Assembly: GCA_030704615.1 (NCBI GenBank)
Contig: CM060731.1
Coordinates: 78,658,756 to 78,722,755, forward strand
Reading direction: 5' to 3'
DNA: 64,000 bases
Source of the DNA: Takakia lepidozioides
Taxonomy: Eukaryota; Streptophyta; Takakiopsida; Takakiales; Takakiaceae
Shown in pieces: positions 9,833-21,116 of the stretch. Below the pieces are notes generated by a model that did no database searches, was not told the origin of the DNA, and worked only from the letters and a program-made list of their open reading frames with translations. Each line of letters starts with the position of its first letter. Position 1 is the stretch's first letter. Position numbers and translations under genes: made by a program.

Positions 9833-12800
9833 TCAACGCTTCTTCCGCTTTTGAGGTCGCCCTTCGAACGCTGCAACTGCCTCGGATGCGTTTCCCATTT
9901 CTGAGGCACGCACCCAAGATGCCTCCACAAGATGATAGCCCTTCCATTTGACGAGATACTCCGTTTCTCGGTTCTTGAACCTCCTCGACTTAAGTATTGC
10001 CTCCACCTCGTACTCAGGTTCATTTTCATGATCCAACAGCATAGGTGGCGGACGCAACACTTGCTGCCGATTCGGACGTGCTTCATCTTTGAAGTAAGGC
10101 TTCAAAAGGGAGACATGGAATACTGGGTGCACCTTGCTGTTTGCCGGCAGCTCCAATTCATACACATCCTCATTCATAACCCTCCGAATGCGAAAGGGAC
10201 CCGCATACGGAGGTACGAACTTCGGACTCACTTCCGGAGGTAGTCGAAAATTCTTGATGTTCAACCAGACCTCTGTGCCTGCCTCAAACTTCACTTCCCT
10301 CCGCTTCCGATTCGCCTGCCTTTCATACCGTTTCCTAGCTTTGGCAATGTTGTACTTTGCGAGCTTCAACAAACGCTCGCGTTCTTCCAGTACCGCCGCT
10401 ACTGCCGGTTCCTCAACGTCCTGGGCGGCCCAACTTGTCGGCACCAGAGGTGCTTTTCCATAGACCAACACAAAAGGGGAAACTCCCGTCGCGGAGTGTT
10501 CTGTGTTATTATAACAGAACTCTGCCGCGTCTAAGTGTTCCATCCAGTCTGATTGGTCTGCCGACACGTAATTCCGCAAGAATTGCTTCACTACGGAATT
10601 CACTCTTTCCGTTTGGCCGTCCGTCGTAGGTCGGAAGGCGGTGCTCATCTTCAGCCTCGTCCCCATCTTCTTCCAAAGTGCTCTCCAGAATTTACTCGTA
10701 AACTTTGGATCGCGGTCCGAGACAATATCCTTCGGGACTCCATGATGCTTTAAGACGTGGGCGAAGTAAAGTCGCCCTGTCTCCTGCGCCGTTGCCGTCT
10801 CCTTGGTGGGGATGAAATGGGCCATTTTACTGAACCTATCTACCACCACCATGATTGCATCGAATCCTTTTGACAGCGGCATAGCAGTCATGAAATCCAT
10901 CGAGACGCTTTCCCAAGTCCCCTCTGGAATCGGCAAGGGTTGTAACAGCCCCGCTTGCTTTTTGTACTCGCTCCGGTTTTGTTGGCATGTGGTGCATGTC
11001 TTGACATACTCCTCTGCCTCCTCCCTCAGTTTGGGCCAGAAATACTCTTTCTTCAAGAGTGCCGCAGTGCGCTTGGCTCCACCGTGGCCCGCAAGCGGGC
11101 TATCATGGCATTCTCTCAAGAGACTATCCCTGATCCCTCCCTTTGGCACATAGAGACGTTTTTGCTTATACCGGAGCAGTCCGTTTTGCAAGTGGAACTG
11201 CGATTTAACCCCCATTCTCAAGTCCTGCATCACGCACTTTGCCAGCTCATCCTTCCGGCAAGCCTTCCGGATCTTCCTTTGGAGCGCCGTCTCGCCCTTG
11301 TACACCAACAAGAGCTGCTGCTTTCTACTTAAAGCATCGGCCACCACATTGTCCCGTCCCGGTTTGTACTGGATATCCACGTCGAACACTGCCAAAGTAT
11401 CTTGCCACCTAAGTTGTTTTGGGGACAACTTGGGCTGCGTGGCAAAATACTTCACCGTGACATTGTCCGTGAACACCTTCACTGGGTTGGAACCAACATA
11501 GTGGCGCCAGAGTTCAAGGCAATGCACCACCGCCTTCATCTCTTTTTCGTGCGTCGGCCACCGTCGCTCCACTTCATTCAGTTTCTTACTTTCGTAAGCC
11601 ACTGGACGTCCATCTTGCATAAGTACACCCCCAATTGCGAAGTCCGATGCATCTGTATGAATCTCAAACGGACGATCGAACTCCGGGATTTTCAAGACTG
11701 GAGCTTCCGTCATCCGCTGCTTCAATTCAGCAAAAGCTTGGCCACAAAATGTGTTCCATACCCAGACTTTGGATTTACACAGAAGGTCCGACAGCGGCCC
11801 CGCGATCTTGGCGAAATTTCTCACATACTTCCGGTAATAGGAGGCGAGTCCTAGGAAGGATCGCACTCCCGGGACCGAAGTCGGAGGCTCCCAGTCCAAG
11901 ATCGCCCTCACCTTTCTGTCATCCATTTTGATCCCATCCTGTGTAATCACATGCCCCAAGAACTCCACTTTTGTGACCCCGAATTCGCACTTTGAAGCTT
12001 TGGCATACAGCTTCCCTTCTCGCAATTTTGGAACACCCTTTTGAGGTGCTCCAGGTGCTCCTCCTTTGTTTTCGAGTACACCAAGATGTCGTCGATGTAC
12101 ACGATCACAAAGTCATCCAACCACTCCTGGAAAAGGCTGTTCATCAGCGTGCTAAATGTCGCTGGTGCATTGGTGAGCCCAAAAGGCATCACCAAGAACT
12201 CATATGAACCATACCTTGTCCTGCACGCGGTCTTCTCCTCATCTCCTTCTGCCACCCGAATTTGGTGATAGCCGGAGCGCAAGTCGATCCGGCTGAAATA
12301 CTTCGCTCCTGCCAACCGATCGAAGAGGTCGTCGATCCTTGGCAAAGGGTACCGGTTTTTGATAGTCACCTTATTCAGAGCCCTGTAATCGACACACATC
12401 CGCAGCGTCCCATCCTTCTTGTCTGCAAATAGCACCGGGGCTCCGTAAGGTGACTTACTCGGCCGGATGTACCCCTTTGACATTAGATCCTTGAGCTGAG
12501 TCTTCAGCTCGACCAACTCTCTGTGGCTCAACCGGTAGGGCGCCTTGGCAGGTGGTCCCGATCCCGGTATCACCTCAATCTTGTGGTCAACTCCTCTTCG
12601 CGGTGGCAAGCCGCTTGGTAAATCCTCCGGCATCACATCCTGGTATTTCTCCAAAATCCCCTTGATCCAATCTGGGCTCGGCTCCCCATCGCCTTCTCCT
12701 TTCACTTCTCTAATGTAAAGCAAAAACTGGGACTCGTGTGCCTCCTCCACGGCCCACTCCTTTGCTGACAGAAGGTTTATTCGCCCTCCCACGGATTTGG

Positions 12801-13094
12801 GCGTTTCCGACACTCGTAAAACCTCGCCACCATTCCCACATGGCAGCGTGACTACTCTCTTGCGGCCATCTATGACCGCTCCGGATTTGCTCAAAAAGGT
12901 CATCCCTAAAATGAGATCCACTCCATCGATCTCGCAGATAGTGAAGTTCTCACGTCCCTCCCAACTCCCCAGTTGAAGAGGAACATCAAACGCCAACCTT
13001 GTCGCCAACTGAGGTTCTCCTTTGGCAGAGCGCACCTCGATAGAGGCCCCCACGTCACTTGTCGGGAGTCCCAACTTTCGCGCCGCCACCGGCG
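9833..13094 (-). pseudogene. Pol of chromovirus copy 1 (RT, RNase H, integrase, chromodomain), frameshifted
   Basis: Domains in order: the residue of the protease (starting GASHSFM, catalytic Asp missing), RT with intact YIDD ([12 protein letters not shown], about 12090), RNase H ([12 protein letters not shown]), integrase zinc finger (H-H-C-C, with CHDSPLAGHGG and CTTCQQNR), DDE integrase core (SMDFMTAMP; SDRDPKF; DGQTERVN) and a chromodomain (YLVKWKGY) near the end. The frame breaks at the 118-bp gap at about 13108 and again near 12028, where copy 2 has five As and this copy four. Two long frames, 13257-11947 and 12025-9833, cover it. It is the only integrase source of this family in the window, but could not be made without frameshifting. 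Confidence 0.92.
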
Positions 13095-14276
13095 TCATGA
13101 ATGAGTGTGACGCTCCTTGCAAGTCCTGGCGACTACCGCTTCCACCAAGCGACTGATGGTATCTTCCGACAGCTCCGTGGTCGCCCGAGTCATGTTCAAT
13201 TGCCGGGGCTTCGTGCACTTCTTGGCCATGTGCCCGGGCTCCCCGCAATTGAAACACACTCCATCAAAAGTCGCCTTCTGTCCGCCATAAGCCGCTCCAC
13301 CCGCTTTTCCTTTCGAAGCACCGGGTGCCGCCTTGACGTGTGAAGGACCTCCCTTCGATTTCCCCGTGCCATTTTCGCCGCGTGGCCTATCCCACTTCTT
13401 TTCCGGTCGGGAGGAGTCACCTTCCCGCCGGGTCTTCTTGTGGTTCAGCTCCGTACGGCCTTGTCTCTCACCCTTAGGGACATCCGAGAAACATTCAGCT
13501 CTCTCAATTGCCTCGTTCAAAGTCTTGGGTGGCTTCTCCTCCAACTTCCGCCTAGCCCATGGGGCCAGTCCTGCCACAAAGTTGAAGACCATTTCTGGTT
13601 CTGCCATGTCCGCGACTTCGAGCAACAACACATTGAAAGCCTGGACATACCCCCGAATGTCGTCTGTTTGCTTCAAATTCCTCATCTTGTCCCGGGCAAG
13701 CCAGGATGCGTTGAGGGGCACAAACTGTCTCTTCATCAATTCCTTGAACCCACTCCAGTTCAAGGTTTCCGGGCTTGGGCCTCGGTCGTGAAGGCGTTTC
13801 TGCCACCATTGTTGAGCATAGCCCCTCAAATAGGTGGGAGCCACTTCCACCCGATCCTCGTCACTCAACTTGGCCGCCCGGAAGTACTGCTCTAGCTCCA
13901 GGAGCCAGGTGTTGAGTGCCTTCCGGTTTCGAACGCCCTCGAAGGTGCCGGGTTCCTTAGGCTTCACCTTAAACTTTGTCTTAGTGGAAGTGGCATTAGC
14001 CGCCTTCAACACGTCTTTCAACGTCCCGCCAAACTGCGCCAACAACCCTTCCCAAAAGGCTGCCGGCATGGGAGGCATCTCTTGGTTTGTCGGAGCTCTC
14101 AAGGATTCCTCGGGCTCCGACTCCTCGGATTCCTCCCGCTCCTGAGCGGCCTCATTTTCGGAAACATTCATCGCTTCCTCAAACGGCCGCCTCGGTGACA
14201 CGTCGCCCCCGTCGGGCTCACCGGGATCATCATCTTTTGGGCCGTTCCGCTTTCGCTTCGGCTTGCCCGACCCCAT
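13095..14276 (-). CDS. Gag of chromovirus copy 1, ends just after the intron-like gap
   Basis: The ATG at 14276 ([12 protein letters not shown]) follows the PBS by about 40 bases. The protein has an acidic N terminus, a retrotransposon Gag domain (region around [14 protein letters not shown]) and a zinc knuckle [14 protein letters not shown] (CX2CX4HX4C) near the C terminus. After ARTCK the frame enters sequence joined by loss of 118 bp and stops six codons later. If the loss reflects splicing, this is the Gag-only product. Gag coats the RNA and assembles the particle. Identity to copy 2 Gag is very high. Confidence 0.9.
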   Translation of the reverse strand: MGSGKPKRKRNGPKDDDPGEPDGGDVSPRRPFEEAMNVSENEAAQEREESEESEPEESLRAPTNQEMPPMPAAFWEGLLAQFGGTLKDVLKAANATSTKTKFKVKPKEPGTFEGVRNRKALNTWLLELEQYFRAAKLSDEDRVEVAPTYLRGYAQQWWQKRLHDRGPSPETLNWSGFKELMKRQFVPLNASWLARDKMRNLKQTDDIRGYVQAFNVLLLEVADMAEPEMVFNFVAGLAPWARRKLEEKPPKTLNEAIERAECFSDVPKGERQGRTELNHKKTRREGDSSRPEKKWDRPRGENGTGKSKGGPSHVKAAPGASKGKAGGAAYGGQKATFDGVCFNCGEPGHMAKKCTKPRQLNMTRATTELSEDTISRLVEAVVARTCKERHTHS

Positions 14277-14317
14277 GGTGAGGCCAATCCCAAGGACGAT
14301 CGCGTACTGAACTCTAA

Positions 14318-14329
14318 GCTCTGATACCA
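14318..14329 (-). other. Primer binding site of copy 1
   Basis: On the minus strand this reads TGGTATCAGAGC, complementary to the 3' end of plant initiator-Met tRNA, two bases inside the 5' LTR. Confidence 0.9.
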
Positions 14330-14331
14330 AG

Positions 14332-15058
14332 TGTCACGCACCTCACTTCGGTAAACTCCCCTTCAAGTCATAGTTACTCGCTTTGATGCGCGCGCCTGAC
14401 TCCCAACCTGGCCGCCGGGCCAACTTGGAGTTTCGGCTGCTCACCGGGACATAACGGTCCCCTTCCGCTTCCCTCTAAACCCTCCACCTATTTGGGACTA
14501 GGAGAATTCCCTTTGGTAGATGGCAGTCCGGAACAGCTCCCCACTCTTTGGTCGCTTTCCAGCTCGCTCGCTTACTCACTAGTTTTTGGTCACCAACGGG
14601 CTTGCACCGTTCTCGGGGTTACTACTCCCTATATATACTTCTGTAGCTGTCCGCGGGGGTTCCACAACCAGCCATGCCATTTTATGGCGAACCACCACGA
14701 AAACCCTCGACTCCCGGTGGTGAGTCGCGGTGAGTCTTGGCCCGCTCACCACGGCCCCTATGGACCGTGATGAGTCCCAAGACTCCCCACGACTCCCACC
14801 ACGAGGTCTCCGCCCCCATGGTGAGTCCTATGCCACCCCCACTAAGTCCCACTAAGCTACCACCACCCCTTGTGGAGCCACCCCCACCGCAACCCGGTGT
14901 GCGGGGCTCCACCTAGTGAGCGCCTCCGCTTCCCTGAGTGCCTTGGGCACTCAAGGGTGGCTCAGCCCCCCCATACCTATCGCTGCTGCTGCCCCCACCA
15001 CAGGGGCAGCCCCTCATGTGTCCCGACCCTCCTGCCCTCAAGGCAAAGGGCCGCGACA
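14332..15058 (-). repeat. 5' LTR of chromovirus copy 1
   Basis: A 727-bp LTR in minus orientation, abutting the PBS on the left and the GGGCG target duplication on the right. A few indels and substitutions separate it from the 3' LTR. Confidence 0.95.
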
Positions 15059-17863
15059 GGGCGAGCATGTGAGAACCACGGGGTGCATGCATCCATGGCA
15101 CACGTGGGAGGTGCTCGAGGTTAAGAGGGAGTTGGCAGCCAAGGCGGCTGTGATGGATGAGGTTGGGGATTCTTCCCAGTTGAGGAGGTCCTCAAGGATG
15201 AGATGATGGGGCATGATGAGGCCTTGTCATTGACTGAGTAGGCAGGGAGTACTGCTCAAGAGGTTGCAACATAGCAACCACTGGACGCGTCATCTACCTC
15301 TAAGCCCACTGGACTTAAGGTTGCAGTTACGGAGGACAATTGGGAGCCTGACATTGGACCCATTGTCACCGGAGGAGAGAGACGACGTATACGGCGGTTC
15401 TTGAGGGCTTACAAGAATTGCTTTGCCTTCAGTTTGAAGGACTTGGGAGCACTGAAGGGTCAAGAGATCCGTATTGAGTTGGCCACTGACATGCCAATCT
15501 TTCGGAGATCCTATAGATACAGTGACATGGAGAGGTCTTTGATTCTAATGAGGACTCAAGATCTCTGGGAGGCAGGTTTGGTGGAGCTCTCTGGTGGAGA
15601 GTATGCTTCAGCCACAGTGATGCCAGCCAAGAAGGATGTCTATGGCAATTGGACGGAGAGACGTATGTGCGGTGATTACCGGCCTGTAAATCGTCAGACC
15701 AAGTCCGATAAGTATGCCATGCCAACACCAGAGGAGATCTTTGATGCCATCGGGCATGCTAAGGCTTTTAGCACTTTGGATTTACGATCCGGATATCACC
15801 AGTTGCCAATCAAGGAGGCGGACAAGCATAAGACGGCATTCTGGGGGATCAATGAGCACGGCAAGGATTGCCTATATCAGTGGCGGTTCTTACCATTTGG
15901 GCTTAAGAATGCTCCTGCAGAGTTTCAGAGAATCATGGATAGGATTCTAGCAGGGGTGGACTTTGCTCGGTGCTACATAGATGGCATCATCATCTTTAGT
16001 GTTACGATGGAGGAGCATGAGAGACACTTTCAGGTGGTATTGGAGCGCTTGAGAGCGCACGGATTGAAGTTGCATCCGGGGAAGTGCAAGTTTTTCCACA
16101 ACCAGATTGAGTATCTGGGTCACATGATATATCCTGGAGGATTGGGGGTACAACAGACTAAGGTAGAGGCCATTGCACAAATTCCACGCCCCACGGATGT
16201 GAGCCGAGTTCGAGCTTTCATGGGCTTGGCAAACTATTATAGACGGTTTGTCAAGGGATTTAGTACCATTGCAAAGGCTCTAACCAAACTGACCAAGGTG
16301 GACCAGGAGTGGCAGTGGGAAGATGAGCAGGAACGAGCTTTTCAAGAGCTCAAGGTGAGGTTGATCTCGGTGCCTATCCTGAGACAACCTATCAGGGGGC
16401 GTCCCTTTCAGTGGCATACGGATTGGAGCATGCTGGGGCTTGGAGCGGTGCTCACACAGGTGGATGATGATGGAAGAGAGTTCGTAGTGGCTTATGCTAG
16501 CCGCTCGAACAACGCTGCAGAGGCTAAGTACAGCTCATATGAGGGAGAGTGCTTAGCTGCAGTGTGGGCCGTGGCACACTTTAGGTGCTATCTATACGGC
16601 AATCTTTTCATCCTTGTCACGGATCACCAGCCACTCAAGTGGTTGATGGAGTCAGACAAGCTTACGGGGAAGCTTGCACGGTGGGCACTCATACTCCAGG
16701 AGTATGACTTTTAGGTTGTGCATCGACCGGGTTTGGTCAATCGGGATGCGGATGGATTGAGTCGCAATCCATGCATGAGCCAGCAGGATGACACTGGAGC
16801 TCGGTGGCATGGTGAGACGGACAAGGAGATGGTGCCGGGATGGCACGCATCTGCATTTTTGTGTATCTTGGCATCGGGAGGTCAGGTTGGACCTACAACA
16901 GGGATGACTGTAGACGGAGTGTCCGAGGACCCTGAGGCTAGTGATGAGCCAGGTGGTGCCAAAGATATACATGAGGATTCGGCTGTGTTGGACTACCTCC
17001 GCACGAGAGACACGGCAACCACTGTGACTGCCAGGGAGAGGGATCATATCCTGCAACGAGCCAAGAGGTTCAAGTGGGAGGGGATACACCTACTTCGAGT
17101 GTGGGAAGATGGTCGGGTGAGGATTGCGCCTCACCCCACACAACGTGCACGGTTAGTGCGGCATGCCCATGAGGAGTTGGGGCATTTTGGAGTGCGACGC
17201 ACTCACAGTTTACTGCAGGGGCAGTATTGGTGGCGTGGTATGCACACAAAGGTGCAACAGTTCGTGGCCAGGTGCATGGTGTGTGACAGGGTGCGTGCTT
17301 CATTCAACGCCCCTACACCACAGTTGCATCCTTTACCAATCATGGGATTGGGCTACAGGTGGAGTCTTGACTTCGCAGGACCGTTGCCACTGACTATGCG
17401 CCACCACAGATATGTGTTGGTGATGGTGGAGCACTTCTCCAAGTGGATTGAGTTGGCTCCATTGCCTGACAAGGCTAGTGAGGGGGCTGCGTATGCATTC
17501 TTGGATCGTGTGCTTAGCCGATTTGGTGCTCCAGCTGAGGTACTCACGGACCAAGGGAGAGAGTTCTTGGGGGAGTTTCAGGCTTTGTGTGATAAAGCCT
17601 TGATAGACCACCGCACCACTTCTCGGGATCATCCTGAGGCCGATGGCTTGGCAGAGAGAGTTGTTCAGATGGTGAAGAGGGGTTTGCGCAAGTATGGCTT
17701 GCAGAAGGGACACCTAAGAGATTGGGATCTTCAGGTTCCTTGGTTAGCCATGAGCTACAGGTTCAGCAAACAAGCATCACTTGCCTCCTTCTCACCATAT
17801 TTCCTTCTCACCATATTTCCTTCTCTTTGGCCGAGAGCCGGATTTGCCTGCAGCCATTCGTAG
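15059..17863 (+). pseudogene. Pol of MTase-bearing gypsy element (RT, RNase H, integrase)
   Basis: 15064-15206 continues the methyltransferase frame across the chromovirus insertion, then shifts frame. The long frame from 15401 gives RT ([39 protein letters not shown]), RNase H (WHTDWSMLGLGAVL) and, after an in-frame TAG at 16712-16714, an integrase with an HHCC finger (HEELGHFGVRRTHSL; CMVC) and DDE core (SLDFAGPLP; LTDQGREFL; EADGLAERV). The RT active-site motif reads YIDG instead of YIDD, and with the stop codon this makes it inactive. The frame is lost at about 17800. Codon use and sequence differ clearly from the chromovirus family, so this is a separate gypsy lineage. Confidence 0.88.
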
Positions 17864-18426
17864 GGACACTGCTCAAGTCCTTAACCTTGACGATCCGGAC
17901 GTTTAGGTACGTGCATGTGATCAGCGTGCAGAGTTGTTCAAGAAAGTCATGCCCATGGCTTTTGAGAACCTTGCCATTGCACAGCACCGTGATACGTTGA
18001 GGTATGCCACTATACGTGGTGGAGGATATCGTCCTGGGGTTCGAAGGTTTAGCCCTGGTGACTATGTTTATTTGCAGCAGACTGCTCCTACGACTCTGGA
18101 TGTTACTGCAGGGCGTGTTATTCTGAGGGTTCAAGAGGTGTTGCCCTCATGAGTCCTGATCTTGGAGGGTCGGGATGGCATGACTTGGGAAAGACCATGT
18201 GCGTAATTGTGCGCCATGTCACCTTCCCAATGTCGATGCCAGAGTTGACCCAAACTTGGCAGTGGTACCTGCAGGTTTGAGGTGCATGCACTGTGGGTCT
18301 GCCAAATGGGCAGCCACCATGCTGGTGTGTGATCGATGCTCAAGGGGTTGACATATGGGATGCTTGACACCACCTCTTGAGAAGGTTCCTGACGGAGATT
18401 GGTTGTGTCCACACTGCTTGGGATAG
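17864..18426 (+). pseudogene. C-terminal linker and PHD finger of the gypsy polyprotein
   Basis: 17934-18150 encodes an SH3-like integrase tail segment (FSPGDYVYLQQ). After frame breaks, 18274-18426 encodes a C4HC3 PHD finger: CMHC, then CDRC, HMGC and WLCPHC at canonical spacing. PHD fingers read histone H3 tails. The position at the C terminus after integrase matches where chromoviruses keep a chromodomain, so a role in choosing insertion sites is a reasonable inference. One conserved Trp codon is TGA at 18349-18351. A second copy of this linker plus PHD is at 63592-63957 with the same order, which shows the finger belongs to the element. Confidence 0.8.
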
Positions 18427-18851
18427 TGGCAGTGGACATGACTGGAGGCAGCTAACAAGACATGGGAGGCCAAGCTCATAGAAGTCAATACATGAGATCC
18501 CAAGCTCAAGTTCACAGGTTGCAAGACGGCGACTAACGATGGGGCAACTCTTGCACCCGGCCTCTTGATCTATCGAGTTTGAGTGTAGTAGGGACAATGA
18601 TGGAGGACTTAGTGAGGCTATAATCACTATCACATCTTGTGGCTACCTGGACTTAGAGGGACCTAAGCACCAGCTAGGGGGACGATTGTGTGGACTAGTG
18701 ACTGCCATAGTGGGCAGCATAGTGGCAGCCTAGTGACTGACTAGTTGTAGCCTAGTGGTTGGACTAGTGATATACTAGTGTGTGGCGTGCACATGTGTTG
18801 TGTGGTTTTGTACAGCGATGTAGTTGTGTAGCAATACGTATGCGCACGACA
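18427..18851 (+). repeat. 3' non-coding end and LTR of MTase/PHD gypsy element
   Basis: Several blocks match the reverse complement of 63214-63590, for example 'gagggacctaa' followed by 'caccagctaggggg'. The right end is set at the CACGACA at 18851. No partner LTR was found, so the LTR length is unknown. Confidence 0.55.
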
Positions 18852-19085
18852 GGCTTCTTGCATCAAATAGGGACAAAATGGCAGCTAACAGTTTGAAGAA
18901 AATGGCATGTATCCAAGCCATGAGGGTATCTCAAATAGCTACCGATCTTTTCCTTCTTAGAATCACCTTTCATGAATTAGATGTACTTGTCAATAATAAA
19001 AAACATTCGCCCAAGGTTACTGTGAAAATTAGGTCACTAAAAAATGAATTGTGAGCTTCATCCTTGTTCTATCAAGGCACTTGAG

Positions 19086-19270
19086 TAGGTAGCCCAGTGG
19101 TTGGGTGTTTGTGCCTTGCCTGTGCATAACCTAGGTGATCCTGGTTCAATCCTTCAACATGTGCCTTCAGACCGTCCATTGGGCCCTCGATGGCCTGTGT
19201 GTTGAGCAGTAGGCTCTGTAAATTCACTGGACGTTGAAAGAAACTTTATTTTTATCTTATCAGTGCTGTA
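19086..19270 (+). mobile_element. tRNA-derived SINE-like unit
   Basis: TAGCCCAGTGG (about 19090) fits the RNA polymerase III A box and GGTTCAATCC (about 19143) fits the B box, about 50 bases apart. No cloverleaf acceptor stem closes, and about 110 bases of unrelated sequence ending in a T/A-rich tail follow. This suits a SINE better than a functional tRNA. Confidence 0.45.
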
Positions 19271-20129
19271 AAAGTTGAGTTTGTAGTAACATCCAAGCTG
19301 AAAACTAACCTGTGGACTGTACTAGTGAAAATGTGGGTCTACACCGTATCCTATGTTCTGGCGCCCACTGAAGTAAGTGTGCAGGTTATCCATTTCATTG
19401 CACATGAATCAAGCACGTAAAGCTCAACTTTTCTAGGCTTGAATTGAGTTATAGTGGGGAAGTGTTCTGCCGCCCACATGCTTTGAACCCGAGTAGTTGT
19501 AGACAGCTCTGGATGGAGAGTTCGTGATACTAGGCTTTCCCGTGCCTGCGCTGGCAGCGCCTTGTGGACTGCAACCAGCACTGGAAATGAAATGCGTCTG
19601 CAACATGACCACCCCTTTTCCATCCCTTGATACTGTTGAAGACCGACCAAGAAAGAAGGAATCGCAAGACCGGCGCATCCAGCTTGCGCTCTGCCATCTC
19701 CCTCCCCGATTATTCGCACATGGCAGGATTTTTCAAGGATTTTTAGGGTTTCTATGTACAGACGTACAGACCACAAAACAAAAAGCACGGCTGGAAATAG
19801 TAAAAGGGAAGTGGATGGCGAGCAAAGAAGGTTCGAGTATCAGAATAGCAAAAGCAAGAGCGAGGCTTTCTTTTGATAGCACAGGAATGATACCAACAAT
19901 AGTCGGGCTCATGGGTATGAATTCTCATAGGCTGACTCTTTCTTTACGTTCGTAGAGAAGTTCTGCTTACGAGAAGTAAGCTCACTCCTTTTCTTTTGAA
20001 AATTCTTCATTCGGGGCAAGGAACACTTGCGGGGCTTCACTGGTTCATACCTTACCCTACACGTCTCTTGTCCCAAGCTCTGTGTTACGATCACAAGAAC
20101 ACATTAGAGAGGTTTTGTGGGTGGGCAAT

Positions 20130-21116
20130 ATGGAGGAGGAGATCTGGAGCAGGCTTCCTTTGGAGTTAGTGATGGTAGTGTTGGCCTGTTTGCCATATCC
20201 AAGTCTTGCCCGCTTTAAGTCGGTTTGCAAGTTGTGGAACTCCCTCCCATCCACTGCTTCTTTCCAACAACTCTGTCAGCACCTCCCTCTTCACCAAGAC
20301 TCCTATGTCTTGTCTTTAGGCAAATACTGCAAGGATGGATACTACCACGATTGTTGTACGTGGTATGCGCCCACAACTCGACGGTGGCAGAAGATCGACC
20401 TCAAATTCCCCCAGGATAATATACGTCGCCCAGTTCGTGCTGCAGATGGAGGCTTATCTTGCATGTTGATGGACAAGGACTTATTGATTGTGTACAATCC
20501 TCTGTTGAACACTTCCACACAATTGCCTGCCCTGCCTCACGACAATTCAGAATATGTGGAGATGGTGAATATGATTGTGGATAGATGCAGCAACACCTAC
20601 AAGGTCCTTGTGATATCATACAATTACGCCGAACCACGACTACGTTGGAGAACGCACATCTATGACTCAACATGCGAGTGTTGGACCGAGACTGGAAAGA
20701 TGCCCTCAAGAACCTTGCAGGATTGTTTAGGAAGTGTGATATGCGGCCCTACTCTCTTTGCTCTATTTGACATACTTGAGAATGAGAAAGACAACATTGT
20801 GATGGCTTGTGACATTGGCACGGGTGTGTGGACTAAAGTTGCTGCACGGATGCCTGACGACTTTGGTGGACGTGGTTGGAATTGTCGACTTGTAGAGAGT
20901 GAGGGGCGCCTGTTGATGGTTGGGCCGCCTCGCGATCAAATGCACGTCTCACCAACAATTTGTGTGTGGACCACACCCAATGAAGTTGTGATGTATGACA
21001 CGAAGCAACACACATGGACGTCCACTGGATTTCCACCTGAATTACGAAGAGGGACCATGGGACACCTGTACACTGTGGGTTGGGTTGGCGGTCTTAGTTT
21101 AGGTGCAAAAGTCTAG
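20130..21116 (+). CDS. F-box protein, kelch/beta-propeller type
   Basis: An intact single-exon gene of 328 codons. The N terminus is an F-box (about residues 4-45: IWSRLPLELVMVVLACLP, then ARFKSVCKLWNSL), which binds SKP1 in an SCF ubiquitin ligase. The rest has the spaced Trp/Gly pattern of a kelch-like propeller (WYAPTTRRWQKIDL; MYDTKQHTWTSTG-type repeat near the C terminus) that would bind the substrate to be ubiquitinated. The start is the first ATG followed by MEEEIWSRLP. An upstream in-frame extension exists but starts outside the F-box consensus. No introns, as is common for this class in plants. The substrate cannot be inferred. There are no nearby operon-like partners, and the gene is unaffected by the mobile DNA around it. 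Confidence 0.92.
   Translation: MEEEIWSRLPLELVMVVLACLPYPSLARFKSVCKLWNSLPSTASFQQLCQHLPLHQDSYVLSLGKYCKDGYYHDCCTWYAPTTRRWQKIDLKFPQDNIRRPVRAADGGLSCMLMDKDLLIVYNPLLNTSTQLPALPHDNSEYVEMVNMIVDRCSNTYKVLVISYNYAEPRLRWRTHIYDSTCECWTETGKMPSRTLQDCLGSVICGPTLFALFDILENEKDNIVMACDIGTGVWTKVAARMPDDFGGRGWNCRLVESEGRLLMVGPPRDQMHVSPTICVWTTPNEVVMYDTKQHTWTSTGFPPELRRGTMGHLYTVGWVGGLSLGAKV

Larger units (their letters stand above)
8205..15058 (-). mobile_element. Ty3/gypsy chromovirus copy 1, complete with LTRs
   Basis: It is bounded by direct LTRs of 723 and 727 bp that begin and end in TGTC...GACA, and by a 5-bp target duplication GGGCG at 8200-8204 and 15059-15063. Inside are PBS, gag with zinc knuckle, RT, RNase H, integrase and a C-terminal chromodomain, all on the minus strand. 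Relative to copy 2 (46403-52092) it retains the integrase region but lacks 118 bp at the gag/protease border and one A near 12028. Both lesions break the gag-pol frame. It inserted into the MTase-bearing gypsy element. Confidence 0.95.
7385..18851 (+). mobile_element. Decayed Ty3/gypsy element with MTase and PHD finger, split by chromovirus copy 1
   Basis: Reading rightwards: MTase domain, insertion of another element (8205-15058), pol N-terminal linker, RT, RNase H, zinc-binding and DDE integrase, a basic linker and a PHD finger. The order RT-RH-INT identifies Ty3/gypsy. The 5' LTR and gag are not found. The 3' end is placed at 18851 because the sequence ends in GCGCACGACA and resembles the terminus of a second copy (63214, minus strand). 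Stops and frameshifts occur throughout, and the RT catalytic motif is mutated, so this copy is inactive. The left boundary is uncertain. Confidence 0.75.

Noticed and set aside
13095-14330. Gag start upstream of the ATG at 14276
   Set aside because: The upstream extension would run through the primer binding site and lacks an ATG; the ATG after the PBS is the natural start, as in copy 2.
19086-19160. Functional tRNA gene
   Set aside because: A and B boxes are present but no acceptor stem or proper anticodon arm closes; a SINE-like unit is more likely.
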